A stretch of 64,000 nucleotides of DNA from Vandammella animalimorsus (GTDB lineage Bacteria; Pseudomonadota; Gammaproteobacteria; Burkholderiales; Burkholderiaceae_C): positions 124,001-188,000 of the forward strand of contig NZ_NSJF01000005.1 in assembly GCF_002285285.1 (NCBI RefSeq), read 5' to 3'. The notes beneath the pieces are model-generated. The model had not been told where the DNA came from, did not search any database, and saw only the letters and a list, made by a program, of their open reading frames with translations. The position numbers were made by a program, and so were the translations under genes. Of the stretch, positions 51,503-61,532 are shown one piece after another (the first letter of the stretch is position 1; the number at the start of each line of letters is the position of its first letter).

Positions 51503-52333
51503 TCAGTGCTCTTTGGTTGCGGCGTGGCGCCGGGCGCGCTCCAGGTCTTCAGGGGTATCCACGCCGGGGGGCGGGGCCTGCTCGGCCAGATGTACGGCAA
51601 TGGCGTGGCCATGCCAGAGCGCGCGCAGCTGCTCCAGCGCCTCGGTCTGTTCCGTGGGGGCGGGGGGCAGTTGCGGGAAGGCTTTGAGAAAGCCGGCGCG
51701 GTAGCTGTAGATGCCGATGTGGCGCAGCGGCGCGTGCAGCCGTGCAACGGGGCTGTAGGGCTGGTTGGCATCGGCCCACCAATGGGCCTGTTGGGCGTCG
51801 CGATAGTGCGGGATGGGGGCGCGGCTGAAATACTGCGCGCGTCCGCGCGCGTCCAGCACCAGTTTGACGACGTTGGGATTGAGAAAGTCCTGCACGTTGT
51901 CGATGGCGTGCGCGGCCGTGCCCATCACGGTGTCTGGGCCAGACTGGGCCAGGGTCTGGGCCACGGCGTCGATCAGCGCGGGCGGGATGAAGGGCTCATC
52001 GCCTTGCACGTTGACGACCAGCGCCTCGTCGGGCAGCTGCAGGGCCTGCACGGCCTCGGCCAGGCGGTCGCTGCCACTGGCGTGGTCGCGGCGGGTGGGC
52101 AGGCAGTCGATGCCGTGCGCGGCGCAGGCCTGGGCGATGCGGGGGTCATCGGCGGCGACGATCACGGCCTGGGCCTGGCTTTGCCTGGCCTGCAGAGCCA
52201 CGCGCACCACCATGGGCAGGCCGCCGATGTCGGCCAGCGGCTTGTCGGGCAGGCGGTTGCTGGCCATGCGCGCCGGGATCAGCACGGTGAAGGCCGCTGT
52301 GGTCGGGCGCGGTGCGGCGGGGATGCTGTTCAT
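51503..52333 (-). CDS. kdsB: 3-deoxy-manno-octulosonate cytidylyltransferase
   Basis: A 276-residue enzyme that activates Kdo as CMP-Kdo for lipopolysaccharide core synthesis. The nucleotide-binding N-terminus is [32 protein letters not shown] is the metal/substrate motif, and a GTAAHAIDN segment follows. The C-terminus has [18 protein letters not shown] and [10 protein letters not shown]. Its ATG overlaps the stop codon of the ycaR gene (ATGA). The stop codon coincides with a MITE end. Confidence 0.95.
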   Translation of the reverse strand: MNSIPAAPRPTTAAFTVLIPARMASNRLPDKPLADIGGLPMVVRVALQARQSQAQAVIVAADDPRIAQACAAHGIDCLPTRRDHASGSDRLAEAVQALQLPDEALVVNVQGDEPFIPPALIDAVAQTLAQSGPDTVMGTAAHAIDNVQDFLNPNVVKLVLDARGRAQYFSRAPIPHYRDAQQAHWWADANQPYSPVARLHAPLRHIGIYSYRAGFLKAFPQLPPAPTEQTEALEQLRALWHGHAIAVHLAEQAPPPGVDTPEDLERARRHAATKEH

Positions 52334-52518
52334 GCGGCTGCGGCCAGCTCATCATCGCTGAGCGGGCGGGCTTCGTTTTCCAGCAGGATGGGGATGCCGT
52401 CGCGGATGGGGTAGGCCAGGCGCGCGCTGCGTGAGATCAGTTCGTTGCGCTCGCGATCCAGGCGCAGCGGGCCCTTGGTAACGGGGCAGACCAGCAGTTC
52501 GAGAAGTTTGGAATCCAT
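52330..52518 (-). CDS. Trm112/YcaR-family small protein (UPF0434)
   Basis: A 62-residue protein with [20 protein letters not shown] and a C-terminal [19 protein letters not shown], the UPF0434 signature. Only one Cys of the usual zinc-binding set remains. The start ATG at 52518 was chosen; it overlaps the next gene kdsB, its standard neighbour (often in an lpxK-ycaR-kdsB cluster). lpxK is not present upstream. Confidence 0.85.
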   Translation of the reverse strand: MDSKLLELLVCPVTKGPLRLDRERNELISRSARLAYPIRDGIPILLENEARPLSDDELAAAA

Positions 52519-52602
52519 GATGCGGGTTTCGGGGACGGGATGGGGTCGGGGATGGCGGGGCGAAATGCAAGGCACGCCCTTGCGGGCGTGCCTTTGAACA
52601 GG

Positions 52603-52624
52603 TTCTTGGAACTGCTTCCAAGAA
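52603..52624. other. Perfect inverted repeat after the Cys-containing secreted protein
   Basis: TTCTTGGAA and TTCCAAGAA surround a CTGC loop; no T run follows in either direction. The right arm runs into AACAGGCGC-TTA, which resembles the MITE end and ends at the stop codon of the next gene. A second hairpin (GGCACGCCC / GGGCGTGCC) is at about 52571-52592. Confidence 0.4.
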
Positions 52625-52631
52625 CAGGCGC

Positions 52632-52991
52632 TTACTGCTGCGCCGGGCCGACGCGCGTGGCGCGGTGCTCATACAGCATACCGCCGCCGAGCACGCTGCC
52701 CTGGTGCTCGGCATGCTGACCGCGCACGCGCTCTTCGCAGGCCTGGCGGGCGTCCAGATCCTTATGGGCCATGCAGCGTTGCAGAGCGTTGTTGCTGAAG
52801 TCCTCGTTCGGGTCTTGCGGCGCCTTCTGGCGGGCGGCGCCGAATTCGCGGCGGCAGGCCTGGCGATCCTGGCTGCCGTCGTCACAGACGGCAATGCCTG
52901 CGGACTGGGCGGCTACGTGGGCCGGTGCGCTGGCGAGCAACAGGCAGGCGCTGATGGAGCAGGCCGAGGCCAAGGTGCGGATCAGGGACAT
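52632..52991 (-). CDS. Small secreted protein with conserved Cys residues
   Basis: A 119-residue protein with start ATG 52991 after AAAGGAGATCGC. A signal peptide occupies about residues 1-27 (hydrophobic run [16 protein letters not shown]). The mature part has four Cys ([40 protein letters not shown]), spaced to form two disulphides in a helical hairpin, and a disordered end. This matches small periplasmic proteins of Comamonadaceae of unknown role. No operon partner. Confidence 0.75.
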   Translation of the reverse strand: MSLIRTLASACSISACLLLASAPAHVAAQSAGIAVCDDGSQDRQACRREFGAARQKAPQDPNEDFSNNALQRCMAHKDLDARQACEERVRGQHAEHQGSVLGGGMLYEHRATRVGPAQQ

Positions 52992-53077
52992 GCGATCTCC
53001 TTTCGTGACGGGATGAACGAAGCGCAATGGTAATGCGCCGCCGCCATTGCCTGGGGCGCTGTGCCCAGGCAAGTGTT

Positions 53078-54667
53078 TCAGTGCGCAACAGCCGCGCGGC
53101 GTGGCGCGGCGGCGGGCGGGGCTTTGCTGCTGGCATCGGGGCTGGCGTTGCCTGCGGGCTGGGGCGCTGCAGCGGGCGCATCTGCCGGGGGCGCCAGCAG
53201 GGCGTTGATGCGGCGCACAGTATCCAACCCCAGCGTGCCGCTGGCTTGCGCCAGGCGCAGCTGCGCCATCAGCACGCCGTAGCGCGCCTGGGCCAGCTCG
53301 CGCCGGGTCTGGTAGAGCTGGCTCTGGGCGTTGAGCACGTCGATGTTGATGCGCACACCAACCTGGTAGCCCAGTTGGTTGGCCTCCAGGGCGCTGAGGC
53401 TGGAGGCCTCGGCCGCCTGCAGCGCCTGCACCTGGCTCAGGCCCGATTGCAGGCCGAAGAAGGCCTCGCGCGTGGCCTGCACGGTCTGGCGCTGGGCCTG
53501 GTCGAGTTGGGCGCGGGCCTGTTCTTGCAGCGCCAGGGTCTCCTTGACGCGGTTTTGCACGGCAAAGCCGGCAAACAGCGGCATGTTCAGCGCCACGCCA
53601 ATGCTGGCCTGCTGGTTGCGCGTGCCGGGGTGGGGGGCCGCTGGCGTGCCATTGGGGTTGTGTACCTGGGCCAGGCGCGCGCTGAGGTTGACGGTGGGCA
53701 GGTGGCCGGTCTTGGCCTTGTCGGTCTCCAGCCGGGCTTGCTCCAGCGCCAGGCGCGCGCGGCGGATCTGCGGCTGGTATTGCTCGGCGCGGGCCACCCA
53801 GTCTTGCAGGCCGGCGGCCGGCATGGCCTTGCCGGGTTGGTCGGAGGCAGTGCCAGTGGCAGCGTCGGATTCAAGGCTGGCTTCGCTGCTGGCTTTGCCA
53901 TCGGGCGTGTGGCTGGCCGCGTTGCCAATGGGGGCGAGCGCGGCCAGCAGATCGGCCGGCAGCTTCAGCGGCCAGGGGCGCGTGCCGTGCTGGCCCACGG
54001 TCTGGTCCAGCGCCAGGCGGCGCACTTGCAGGCTGTTCTCGGCAGCGATTTCCTGCGCGCGGATCAGGTCGAAGCGGGCCTGGGCCTCGCGGGTGTCGGT
54101 GATGGTGGCGTTGCCCACGTCGAAGTTGCGCTGCGCGGCGGCGAGCTGCTCTTGCACGGCGACTTTTTGTGCGCGCACCACGGCCAGGGTGTCCTGCGCG
54201 GCCAGCACGTCGAAATAGGCTTGGGCGACGCGCACGATCAGGTCTTGCGCGCTGGCGTCGAGCTGGTGGGCTGCGTCCTCGATGGCCAGCTTGCTTTGTG
54301 CCAGCGTCAGCCGGTCGGCCGGGCGGTACAGGGGCTGGGCGGCCTGCAGCGCGACGGTGCGCGTTGTGCCGTCATGGCGCAGCCCCAAAGGCTGCACCCG
54401 GGTGTGGCTGCGCGCCAGCTCCGCACCCACGCCGACCTGGGGCAGCAATGCGGCACGGGCCTGGTCGCTGCGGCGCTCGGCAGCCTGCTTGTGCGCCAGC
54501 GCGGCGCGCCACTGGGCGTCGTAGCCGCTGGCCTGTTGCACCATCTCCAGCAGGCTTTGGGCCTGCAGGCTGGGGACAGCGCCCAACAGCGCCGCAGCCA
54601 GGGCGCAGACGACCAGCCGGCGCGGCTGTCGGCGGTGAAGAAGGGGGAGGGGTGAGGGCATACGCAT
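53078..54667 (-). CDS. TolC-family outer membrane efflux/secretion protein
   Basis: A 529-residue protein. Signal peptide at about residues 10-37 (ending LQAQ). Two OEP (PF02321) regions follow with long amphipathic helices: LLEMVQQASGYDAQWRAALA and DTREAQARFDLIRAQEIAAE in the first, RARLALEQARLETDKAKTGH and RREAFFGLQSGLSQVQALQA-like in the second. TolC-type trimers form the outer-membrane channel of type I secretion and RND or ABC efflux. No pump or adaptor gene is adjacent. Start may be ATG 54667 or 54661. An Ala/Pro-rich tail ends the protein. Confidence 0.9.
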   Translation of the reverse strand: MRMPSPLPLLHRRQPRRLVVCALAAALLGAVPSLQAQSLLEMVQQASGYDAQWRAALAHKQAAERRSDQARAALLPQVGVGAELARSHTRVQPLGLRHDGTTRTVALQAAQPLYRPADRLTLAQSKLAIEDAAHQLDASAQDLIVRVAQAYFDVLAAQDTLAVVRAQKVAVQEQLAAAQRNFDVGNATITDTREAQARFDLIRAQEIAAENSLQVRRLALDQTVGQHGTRPWPLKLPADLLAALAPIGNAASHTPDGKASSEASLESDAATGTASDQPGKAMPAAGLQDWVARAEQYQPQIRRARLALEQARLETDKAKTGHLPTVNLSARLAQVHNPNGTPAAPHPGTRNQQASIGVALNMPLFAGFAVQNRVKETLALQEQARAQLDQAQRQTVQATREAFFGLQSGLSQVQALQAAEASSLSALEANQLGYQVGVRINIDVLNAQSQLYQTRRELAQARYGVLMAQLRLAQASGTLGLDTVRRINALLAPPADAPAAAPQPAGNASPDASSKAPPAAAPRRAAVAH

Positions 54668-54746
54668 GCGGTCAAAAAGGGGCGGGCATTGGGTGCGGCA
54701 TCGTACACGCTGCATGTGCCGCCCTCAGCCCTCAGGTCAGCCCAGC

Positions 54747-56543
54747 TCAGCCCTCATCCAGCGTCCAGGCGAAGGCGTAGCCGTCGAGCTCTTCGCGGAT
54801 GGCTTGCTGCGCCTGCGGCGAGGGCTGGCTCAGGCGCACCCGCACGTCCAGGCCGCGCTTGCCGCCTTCGCTGGCCTGCACCTGCAATTGGCCATCGCCG
54901 CTGAGCTCGCGCAGCGCCGGCTCCAGCAGGCGCACGGCGGCCTCGGCCCGCAGCGCGGGCTTGTAGGGCTTGCCCACGGCGGTCACGGGCAGGGCGTCGA
55001 GCACGTACATGGCCTTGGGCCAGGCCGGGCGCTCGGCGATGTGCTGCTGGGCGTAATCCTGCAGGGCGGCCAGGTCGGTCTGTGGCTCGCGCAGCACCAG
55101 GAAGACCACCGGCAGCTCGCCGGCGTAGCGGTCGGGCTGGCCAACGGCGGCGGCCGCTTCCACGGCCGGGTGGTTGGTGAAGGCCTGCTCGATCATGGCC
55201 GGGTCGATGTTGTGGCCGCTGCGGATGATCAAGTCTTTGCTGCGCCCGGCGATGAACAGCCGGCCCTGCTCGTCCAGGTAGGCCAGGTCGCCGGTGTTGA
55301 GCCCGCCTTCCTCGAACACGCCGGCGTTCTGGCTGGGGTCGCGGTAGCCGGGCGAGACGTTGGGCCCGGTGACGAACAGCACGCCCACCTCGCCGGGCGC
55401 GCAGTCCTCGCCCAGGCGCCCGTCGGCCAGGCGCTGGCGCACCCGGATCTGGCTGCCGGCGATGGCGCGGCCCACGGAGCCGGCCGTGGGCGGCACGCGG
55501 GCGTCGTCCGAGGCGGTGACGCCGCCGGTCTCGGTCATGCCCAGCAGCTCGTAGATGGGCTTGCCGGTGACCTGCGCAAAGCGTTGCGAGACCGCCGCCG
55601 GGCACAGCGCCGCGCCGGTGACGCCGCAGCGCAGCGTGTCGATGCGCGCATCGACGGGCACGGCCAGCACCGAGGCCATGGCCGTGGGCACGGCCCCCAG
55701 CACCGTGACCTGGTAGCGCTCGACCATGCGCCAGATGTTCTGCACCATGGCCGGGTTGCGAAAGCCCAGCGGCGAGAGCATCAGCACGTTGGCGCCGCGC
55801 AGGAAGAAGGCCAGGCTGCAGGCGATGCTGCCGCCGACGTGAAACAGCGGCATGCCGTTGGTGATGCAGTCCTGCGGGCGCACGTCCAGCAGCTCGGTGC
55901 CGCCGCGCGCGGCGCTGAGCTGGTTTTCGTGGGTGTGGGCCACCAGCTTGGGCAGGCCGGTGGTGCCGCCGGTGTGGAAGTAGGCGATGGGCTGCTGGGC
56001 ATCGGCCACGGGGGTGAACTGCAGCTGCTCGCCGGGCTGCTGCGCCAGCGCCGCGCCCAGGTCCTGGATGACTGCGCCCTCTGCGGCCTCGTCCATCGGG
56101 CCTGCCGGGCCCAGGCACAGCAGTTGCAGGCCGGGGATGCGGCGCTGCACGTGCAGGCTTTTCTGCCAGACATCGGGCGCCAGCGCGCCGACGGTGACCA
56201 GAATGCGCGCGCCGCTGCCGCGCACCAGCTCCTCGATCTGCTCCTCGGTCAAAAAGGGGTTGAGCGGCACGGCGTAGCCAGCAGTCTCCGCGCCCCAGAG
56301 CACGAAGTGCGTCTCCACCACCGAGGGCAGCAGATAGGCCACGCCAACGCCCACCCCGCCGCATTGCACGAACAGGTTGGCCGCCTGGGTGATGCCGGCG
56401 AGCAACTCGCGGTAGGACACGACGCGCGCCTGCTCTTGCTCGCTGCCGTCGCGCACGAAAGTCAGCGCCGGGCGCTCGGGCATGCGCTGGGCAACGTCTT
56501 GCAGGGCGCTGTAGATGGTGGCGGGGGGAGGGGTTGCGGGCAT
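54747..56543 (-). CDS. Acyl-CoA synthetase (AMP-forming)
   Basis: A 598-residue ANL-superfamily ligase that adenylates a carboxylic acid and transfers it to CoA. The start at 56543 follows AAGGAGACAC. Motifs: [18 protein letters not shown] (P-loop, near residue 190), [12 protein letters not shown], the hinge-region [20 protein letters not shown] with [20 protein letters not shown]. The chain length specificity is unknown; no partner gene in the vicinity. Divergent from greA. Confidence 0.9.
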   Translation of the reverse strand: MPATPPPATIYSALQDVAQRMPERPALTFVRDGSEQEQARVVSYRELLAGITQAANLFVQCGGVGVGVAYLLPSVVETHFVLWGAETAGYAVPLNPFLTEEQIEELVRGSGARILVTVGALAPDVWQKSLHVQRRIPGLQLLCLGPAGPMDEAAEGAVIQDLGAALAQQPGEQLQFTPVADAQQPIAYFHTGGTTGLPKLVAHTHENQLSAARGGTELLDVRPQDCITNGMPLFHVGGSIACSLAFFLRGANVLMLSPLGFRNPAMVQNIWRMVERYQVTVLGAVPTAMASVLAVPVDARIDTLRCGVTGAALCPAAVSQRFAQVTGKPIYELLGMTETGGVTASDDARVPPTAGSVGRAIAGSQIRVRQRLADGRLGEDCAPGEVGVLFVTGPNVSPGYRDPSQNAGVFEEGGLNTGDLAYLDEQGRLFIAGRSKDLIIRSGHNIDPAMIEQAFTNHPAVEAAAAVGQPDRYAGELPVVFLVLREPQTDLAALQDYAQQHIAERPAWPKAMYVLDALPVTAVGKPYKPALRAEAAVRLLEPALRELSGDGQLQVQASEGGKRGLDVRVRLSQPSPQAQQAIREELDGYAFAWTLDEG

Positions 56544-56760
56544 ATGTGTCTCCTTCTATTTCACGCAAAGGGGCGATTGTGCGGGAGTTCTGCGGCCTTG
56601 CCGGCAGCTGCGCCCGGGCGGGCTGTCGCCCATTTGCCGCCTTGGTGCGCCGATGGGCCAGTCCGATGGCGGTTTGCGCCCGGCCCGCAGCCAAGCCGCT
56701 ACAATCGCCGCAACCGCCCAAAGCACAGAGAGTGGGCGCATTTTTTGCGATGGAATACGA

Positions 56761-56797
56761 CACCGCTGGATGGCAACATCCGGCGGTGCATTTTTTT
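56761..56797 (+). terminator. Intrinsic terminator inside the greA leader
   Basis: A 12-bp stem (CACCGCTGGATG / CATCCGGCGGTG, one GU pair) is closed by a GCAA tetraloop (GNRA class) and followed by seven T. It lies 17 bp before the greA start and cannot belong to an upstream gene, since the neighbour is divergent. TACAAT at 56700-56705 is a likely -10. This would yield a roughly 85-nt RNA. Confidence 0.8.
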
Positions 56798-56814
56798 GGA
56801 AAGAGAACTGCCCA

Positions 56815-57294
56815 ATGACGACGACCCTTCCCATCACCAAGCGCGGCGCTGAACTGCTCAAGGCAGAGCTGCACCAGCTCAAGACGGTGGACCGCCCGGC
56901 GGTCATCAACGCCATTGCCGAGGCGCGCGCGCAAGGCGACCTGAGCGAGAACGCCGAGTACGACGCGGCCAAGGACCGCCAAGGCTTCATCGAGGGACGC
57001 ATCAAGGACATCGAGGGCAAGCTGGCCGCCGCCCAGGTCATCGACCCCAGCGCGCTGGACGCTGGCGGGCGCGTGGTGTTTGGCGCCACCGTCGAGCTGG
57101 AGGACGAGGACAGCGGCGAGCGCGTGCGCTACCAGATCGTGGGCGAGGACGAGGCCGACATCAAGCAAGGCCTGCTCAATGTCTCCAGCCCCATTGCCCG
57201 CGCGCTGATCGGCAAGTCCGAGGGCGAAGTGGCCGTGGTCAATGCCCCAGGCGGCGAGAAAAGCTACGAAATCGTCGCTGTGCACTATCAGTGA
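56815..57294 (+). CDS. greA: Transcription elongation factor GreA
   Basis: A 159-residue factor that reaches into RNA polymerase to stimulate cleavage of backtracked RNA. The N-terminal coiled coil has [20 protein letters not shown] and the tip [20 protein letters not shown] with the Asp/Glu catalytic pair, followed by the C-terminal FKBP-like domain ([34 protein letters not shown]). ATG 56815 is preceded by GGAAAGAG. DUF4149 follows at 38 bp. A terminator in the leader suggests regulated expression. Confidence 0.97.
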   Translation: MTTTLPITKRGAELLKAELHQLKTVDRPAVINAIAEARAQGDLSENAEYDAAKDRQGFIEGRIKDIEGKLAAAQVIDPSALDAGGRVVFGATVELEDEDSGERVRYQIVGEDEADIKQGLLNVSSPIARALIGKSEGEVAVVNAPGGEKSYEIVAVHYQ

Positions 57295-57332
57295 ATGAGT
57301 GGCCCGGCCACACCGCTTCAAGGAGGAGTTCC

Positions 57333-57782
57333 ATGTCCACATTGCGCCATGTGCTGCTGCAGCGCCTGCCGGTGATGGCCGCCGCCCTGTGGTGGGGCGG
57401 GCTGTCGGTGGTGGGCTTTCTCAGCGTGCCGCTGCTGTTTGCCAACCTGCCCGCAGCCCAGGCTGGGCAGGTGGCGGCCAAGCTGTTCACGGCCATGACT
57501 TGGTTGTCGGTGGCCTGCGGCATGCTGCTGGTGTTCTTGCTCAAGCCCGCACGGGGCGGTGATGGCGCGACGGCAGGCGCTGCAGCAGCGCCCGCGCCGC
57601 TGGCCTGGACGGGCTGGGCCCTGGCCGGTGTGGTGCTGGCGCTGCTGGTGGAGTTTGGCATTGCGCCGCGCATCGTCGCGCGCGAGAACCTGGCGTTGTG
57701 GCACAACCTGGCCACGGCCTTGTACGTACTGCAATGGCTGTGCGCGGCCGTGCTGCTGTGGCGCCTGGGCGGGCGTCGCTGA
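57333..57782 (+). CDS. DUF4149-family membrane protein
   Basis: A 149-residue inner-membrane protein with four hydrophobic segments and the family sequences ALWWGGLSVVGFLSVPLLFANL and a C-terminal NLATALYVLQWLCAAVLLW. AAGGAGGAG precedes the ATG at 57333. It follows greA by 38 bp in the arrangement common in Burkholderiales. Function is unknown. Confidence 0.85.
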   Translation: MSTLRHVLLQRLPVMAAALWWGGLSVVGFLSVPLLFANLPAAQAGQVAAKLFTAMTWLSVACGMLLVFLLKPARGGDGATAGAAAAPAPLAWTGWALAGVVLALLVEFGIAPRIVARENLALWHNLATALYVLQWLCAAVLLWRLGGRR

Positions 57783-57852
57783 TGCGGCCGCGTCTTGCAG
57801 GGATGAAAGCACTGGACTGAAACCAAAACCCTGAAACCAAAACCGCAGCGCC

Positions 57853-59124
57853 ATGTCGTCGAGCCTGAATTCACTTTCCTCTCCAGCCCGTCTGCCCATG
57901 CAGCAGGTGCTGCTGTGCGGCGCGCTGGTGGTGACCCTGTCCATGGGGGTGCGCCACGGTTTTGGCCTGTGGCAGCTGCCCATCGTCACGGACATGGGTT
58001 GGTTGCGGCAGGACTTCTCCAACGCCTTGGCGATTCAAAACCTGGCCTGGGGCTTTTTCGGCATCTTCATCGGCATGGTGGCCGATCGCCTGGGCGCTTT
58101 GCGCGTGCTGCTGGCCGGCGCCGTGTGCTACGCGGCCGGGCTGCTGGGCATGGCCTATGCCAGCAGCCCCTGGATGTTCGCGCTGTTTGCGGGCATGCTG
58201 CTGGGCTTGGCGCAGGCCTGCACCACCTATGCCGTGGTGTATGGCGTCATCGGGCGGCAGATCCCGATGGAAAAGCGCTCCTGGGCCATGGGGGTGACGG
58301 CTGCGGCTGGCTCCTTCGGCCAGTTTCTGATGCTGCCGCTGGAGGGCTGGCTGATCACGCAGCTGGGCTGGCAACAGGCCCTGCTGGTGCTGGCCGTGGC
58401 CGTGCTGGGGATTGCGCCGTTGGCCCTGGGCCTGCGCGAGCCGGGCTTTCGCCGCCGTGGGCCAGCCCAGCCGGCGCTTGTGCCCGCGGCCCAGGGCGAG
58501 CCGCAAACCGTGGCCCAGGCCCTGCGCGAGGCGCTGTCGCTGCGCAGCTTTCAGCTGCTGACGCTGGGGTATTTCGTCTGCGGCTTTCAGGTGGTGTTCA
58601 TCGGCGTGCACATGCCCAGCTATCTGAAGGATTTGTCCATGCCGGTGCATGTGGCCACGTATTCGCTGGCGCTGATTGGGCTGTTCAACGTCTTTGGCTC
58701 CTACCTGTCGGGCTGGCTGGGGCAAAGCATGCCCAGGCGGCACATCCTGGCCTTTATTTATTTCGCGCGCTCTGTGGTCATCAGCGTGTTTTTGCTGGCG
58801 CCGCTGAGCAGTGCCAGCGTGTATCTGTTCTCGGCCGTCATGGGGCTGCTGTGGCTCTCGACGGTGCCGCCCACGAACGCCACGGTGGCGCAGATCTTCG
58901 GCGTGCGCCACCTGTCCATGCTGGGCGGCGTGGTGTTCTTCAGCCATCAGGTGGGCAGCTTCATGGGCGTGTGGCTGGGCGGCTACCTGTATGACCGCAC
59001 TGGCAGCTACGACATCGTTTGGTATATTGCCATCGCCCTGGGCGTGGTCGCCGGGCTGATCAATCTGGCCGTCGATGAGCGCCCCGTGGCGCGCCCTTTG
59101 CAAGCGGCGCCAGCAGGGGCGTGA
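57853..59124 (+). CDS. Major facilitator superfamily transporter
   Basis: A 423-residue, 12-helix carrier. The N-terminus has GVRHGFGLWQLPIVTDMGWL; FGIFIGMVADRLGALRVLLA contains the loop-2-3 motif GxxxDRxGxxR, and YAVVYGVIGRQIPMEKRSWA follows helix 4. The sequence is of the monocarboxylate/oxalate-formate type of MFS carriers that move small carboxylates with protons. The substrate is not decidable. A small membrane ORF follows, overlapping its stop codon. Confidence 0.87.
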   Translation: MSSSLNSLSSPARLPMQQVLLCGALVVTLSMGVRHGFGLWQLPIVTDMGWLRQDFSNALAIQNLAWGFFGIFIGMVADRLGALRVLLAGAVCYAAGLLGMAYASSPWMFALFAGMLLGLAQACTTYAVVYGVIGRQIPMEKRSWAMGVTAAAGSFGQFLMLPLEGWLITQLGWQQALLVLAVAVLGIAPLALGLREPGFRRRGPAQPALVPAAQGEPQTVAQALREALSLRSFQLLTLGYFVCGFQVVFIGVHMPSYLKDLSMPVHVATYSLALIGLFNVFGSYLSGWLGQSMPRRHILAFIYFARSVVISVFLLAPLSSASVYLFSAVMGLLWLSTVPPTNATVAQIFGVRHLSMLGGVVFFSHQVGSFMGVWLGGYLYDRTGSYDIVWYIAIALGVVAGLINLAVDERPVARPLQAAPAGA

Positions 59125-59306
59125 TGCCCCAGGGCCTGGCCGTCAAGACTTTTGAAACCTTTGCAGCAGAGCCCATGCGCAAACCCCGGCTTTCCCACTT
59201 ACTGACCCTGGCGGGCCTGCTTGCATTGCTGGCCCTGGCGTTCTGGCTGTATGCCCGCCCTGGGCTGATGGTGTATTTGGCCGAGCAGCTGTGGGCCTGC
59301 TTCTGA
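59124..59306 (+). CDS. Small membrane protein downstream of the MFS carrier
   Basis: A short gene (60 codons from ATG 59124, which overlaps the MFS stop as TGATG; 43 codons from ATG 59175). The C-terminal 43 residues have one hydrophobic helix, HLLTLAGLLALLALAFWLYA, then RPGLMVYLAEQLWACF. It is likely co-translated with the MFS gene. The last codon and stop coincide with a MITE-end-like sequence (TTCTGAACAGG). Function unknown. Confidence 0.55.
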   Translation: MPQGLAVKTFETFAAEPMRKPRLSHLLTLAGLLALLALAFWLYARPGLMVYLAEQLWACF

Positions 59307-59421
59307 ACAGGTCGTTACCAAGGCGCTGATCCAGGCAGGCGGCGGCGCCCATCACGTTCGACCATCACGCTCTAGAATCGCGCTTTCTTTTTTTGCGCGC
59401 CTCCCAACAAGCAATTGACCT

Positions 59422-60324
59422 ATGGCTTCTTCTTCCCCATCCGTGCTCTTGACGGGCAGCATCGTGGCCCTGATCACGCCTCTGAACGAGGATGGCAGCG
59501 TCGATTACCCCGGCCTGCGCAAGCTGATCGACTGGCACATCGAACAGGGCACGGACTGCATCGGTGTTGTGGGCACCACAGGCGAGTCGCCGACGCTGAC
59601 TTTCGATGAGCACCACGAGGTCATCCGCGTAGCGGTCGAGCATGCGGCCGGGCGCGTGCCCATCATGGCCGGCTGCGGCGCCAACTCCACGGCCGAGGCC
59701 ATTTCACTGGCGCGCTATGCGCAGCAGGTCGGCGCGCACAGCCAGCTGCAGGTCGTGCCCTACTACAACAAGCCTACGCAAGAGGGGCAGTACCAGCATT
59801 TCCGCGCCATTGCCGAGGCCACGCCTGAGTTGCCCATGTTCCTCTACAACGTGCCAGGGCGCTCGGTGGCCGATCTGCAGCATGAGACCGTGCTGCGCCT
59901 GGCGCAAATCCCCAGCATTGTCGGCATCAAGGAAGCCACCGGTGATCTGGCCCGGGCGCAATGGCTGATCCGCGATGTGCCCGAGGGCTTTGCCGTGTTC
60001 TCCGGCGACGACCTCACCGCCGTGGCGCTGATGCTGTGCGGCGGCCATGGCAACATCAGCGTGACGGCCAACGTCGCCCCTGCGCTGATGAGCCGCCTGT
60101 GCAAGGCCGCGCTGGCCGGCGACGTGCAGCAGGCCAATGCGCTGCAGCGCCAGCTGCTGCCGCTGCACAAGGCGTTGTTCCTGGAGGCCAACCCCATTCC
60201 CGTCAAATGGGCCATGCACCGCCTGGGCCTGTGCGGCCCGACGTTGCGCCTGCCCATGACCGAGCTGAGCCAGGCCTTGCAGCCCACCGTGCAAGAGGCC
60301 CTTCGCGCTGCGCAGCTGCTTTGA
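59422..60324 (+). CDS. dapA: 4-hydroxy-tetrahydrodipicolinate synthase
   Basis: A 300-residue TIM-barrel class I aldolase of lysine/diaminopimelate synthesis, joining pyruvate and aspartate semialdehyde. [15 protein letters not shown] holds the Thr-Thr-Gly-Glu-Ser motif, [16 protein letters not shown] the Tyr triad region, and [13 protein letters not shown] the Schiff-base Lys. Start ATG 59422. bamC follows 59 bp downstream in the dapA-bamC order found in many proteobacteria. Confidence 0.97.
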   Translation: MASSSPSVLLTGSIVALITPLNEDGSVDYPGLRKLIDWHIEQGTDCIGVVGTTGESPTLTFDEHHEVIRVAVEHAAGRVPIMAGCGANSTAEAISLARYAQQVGAHSQLQVVPYYNKPTQEGQYQHFRAIAEATPELPMFLYNVPGRSVADLQHETVLRLAQIPSIVGIKEATGDLARAQWLIRDVPEGFAVFSGDDLTAVALMLCGGHGNISVTANVAPALMSRLCKAALAGDVQQANALQRQLLPLHKALFLEANPIPVKWAMHRLGLCGPTLRLPMTELSQALQPTVQEALRAAQLL

Positions 60325-60383
60325 GTGGCCCTCGCGTGGCGGCGTTGCTGCCGCCTCTTTCTCTTCCTGAACCCATTGCTGGC

Positions 60384-61532
60384 ATGACTCGCATGACCCG
60401 TTCGACCGCTTCGACCCCCCGGCCTCTGCAGGCCGCCTCGCTCAGTCTGGCCGCCGTGGCCTTGCTGCTGTCGGCTTGCTCTTCGCTGCAGGGCGACAAG
60501 ATCGATTACAAGAGCGCCAAGCGCGGCACCTCGCTGGAAGTGCCGCCGGATTTGACCCAGCTGTCCACCGATACGCGTTATGCCGTGCCTGGCGGCCCTG
60601 TGTCGGCCAATGCGCTGCTGGCCTCCCAGGTGCGCCAGGGGCAGGGCGAGCGTGTTGCCGGCGACAGCGTGGCCGACGTGCGCATCCACCGCGATGGCAA
60701 TGTGCGTTGGCTGAGCGTGCCGCGCACGCCCGATGCGCTGTGGGAGCCGGTGCGCCAGTTCTGGGTGGACAACGGCTTCGTGCTGACCATGGACCAGCCG
60801 GCGCTGGGCATCATGGAAACCGACTGGGCCGAAAACCGCGCCAAGCTGCCGCAGGACTTCATCCGCAACACCCTGGGCAAAGTGCTGGACTCGCTGTATT
60901 CAACCGGCGAGCGCGACAAATTCCGCACCCGCATGGAGCGCCGCGACGACGGTGGCACGGACATCTACATCACGCACCGCGGCATGGTCGAGGAATTCAC
61001 CGACCGTTCGCAGGAGCGCACCATGTGGCAGCCGCGCCCCTCCGATCCAGAGCTGGAGACCGAATTCCTGCGCCGCCTGATGGTGCAGCTGGGCGTGAGC
61101 GAGGAGCAATCGCAAGCCATCGCCCAGCAAAGCCAGCAAGAGGGCGGCGTCACCGCTGGCAGCGCCGGTGGCGCAAGCCTGGTCGAGCTCGGCGGCGTGC
61201 CGGCCCTGCAGCTGGACGACGGCTTCGAGCGCGCCTGGCGCCGCGTCGGCGCGGCGCTGGATCGCACCGGCTTCACCGTCGAAGACCGCGACCGCTCCCA
61301 AGGCCTGTACTTCGTGCGCTACATCTCGCCCGAGGCGCGGCGCGACAAGCCTGGCTTCTTTGGCCGCATGCTGGGCCAATCGTCCAGCGTCCCGGCGCCG
61401 GTGCGTTACCGCATCCTGGTGCAAGGCCAGGGCCAGCGCTCGCACGCCATTGTGCAAAGCGAAGCCGGCGCCGCCATGGCCGCGGCCGAGGCTGGGCGCA
61501 TCCTGCAATTGCTGCACGAAGACCTGCGTTGA
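60384..61532 (+). CDS. bamC: Outer-membrane assembly lipoprotein BamC
   Basis: A 382-residue lipoprotein of the BAM complex, the machine that inserts beta barrels into the outer membrane. The signal peptide ends LLLSAC with lipobox Cys32. A conserved disordered segment follows (LQGDKIDYKSAKRGTSLEVPPDL, with RGTSLEVPPDL binding BamD), then two helix-grip domains. ATG 60384 is chosen; ATG 60393 is possible. Stop codon overlaps the TTG start of the MBL-fold gene. Confidence 0.93.
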   Translation: MTRMTRSTASTPRPLQAASLSLAAVALLLSACSSLQGDKIDYKSAKRGTSLEVPPDLTQLSTDTRYAVPGGPVSANALLASQVRQGQGERVAGDSVADVRIHRDGNVRWLSVPRTPDALWEPVRQFWVDNGFVLTMDQPALGIMETDWAENRAKLPQDFIRNTLGKVLDSLYSTGERDKFRTRMERRDDGGTDIYITHRGMVEEFTDRSQERTMWQPRPSDPELETEFLRRLMVQLGVSEEQSQAIAQQSQQEGGVTAGSAGGASLVELGGVPALQLDDGFERAWRRVGAALDRTGFTVEDRDRSQGLYFVRYISPEARRDKPGFFGRMLGQSSSVPAPVRYRILVQGQGQRSHAIVQSEAGAAMAAAEAGRILQLLHEDLR

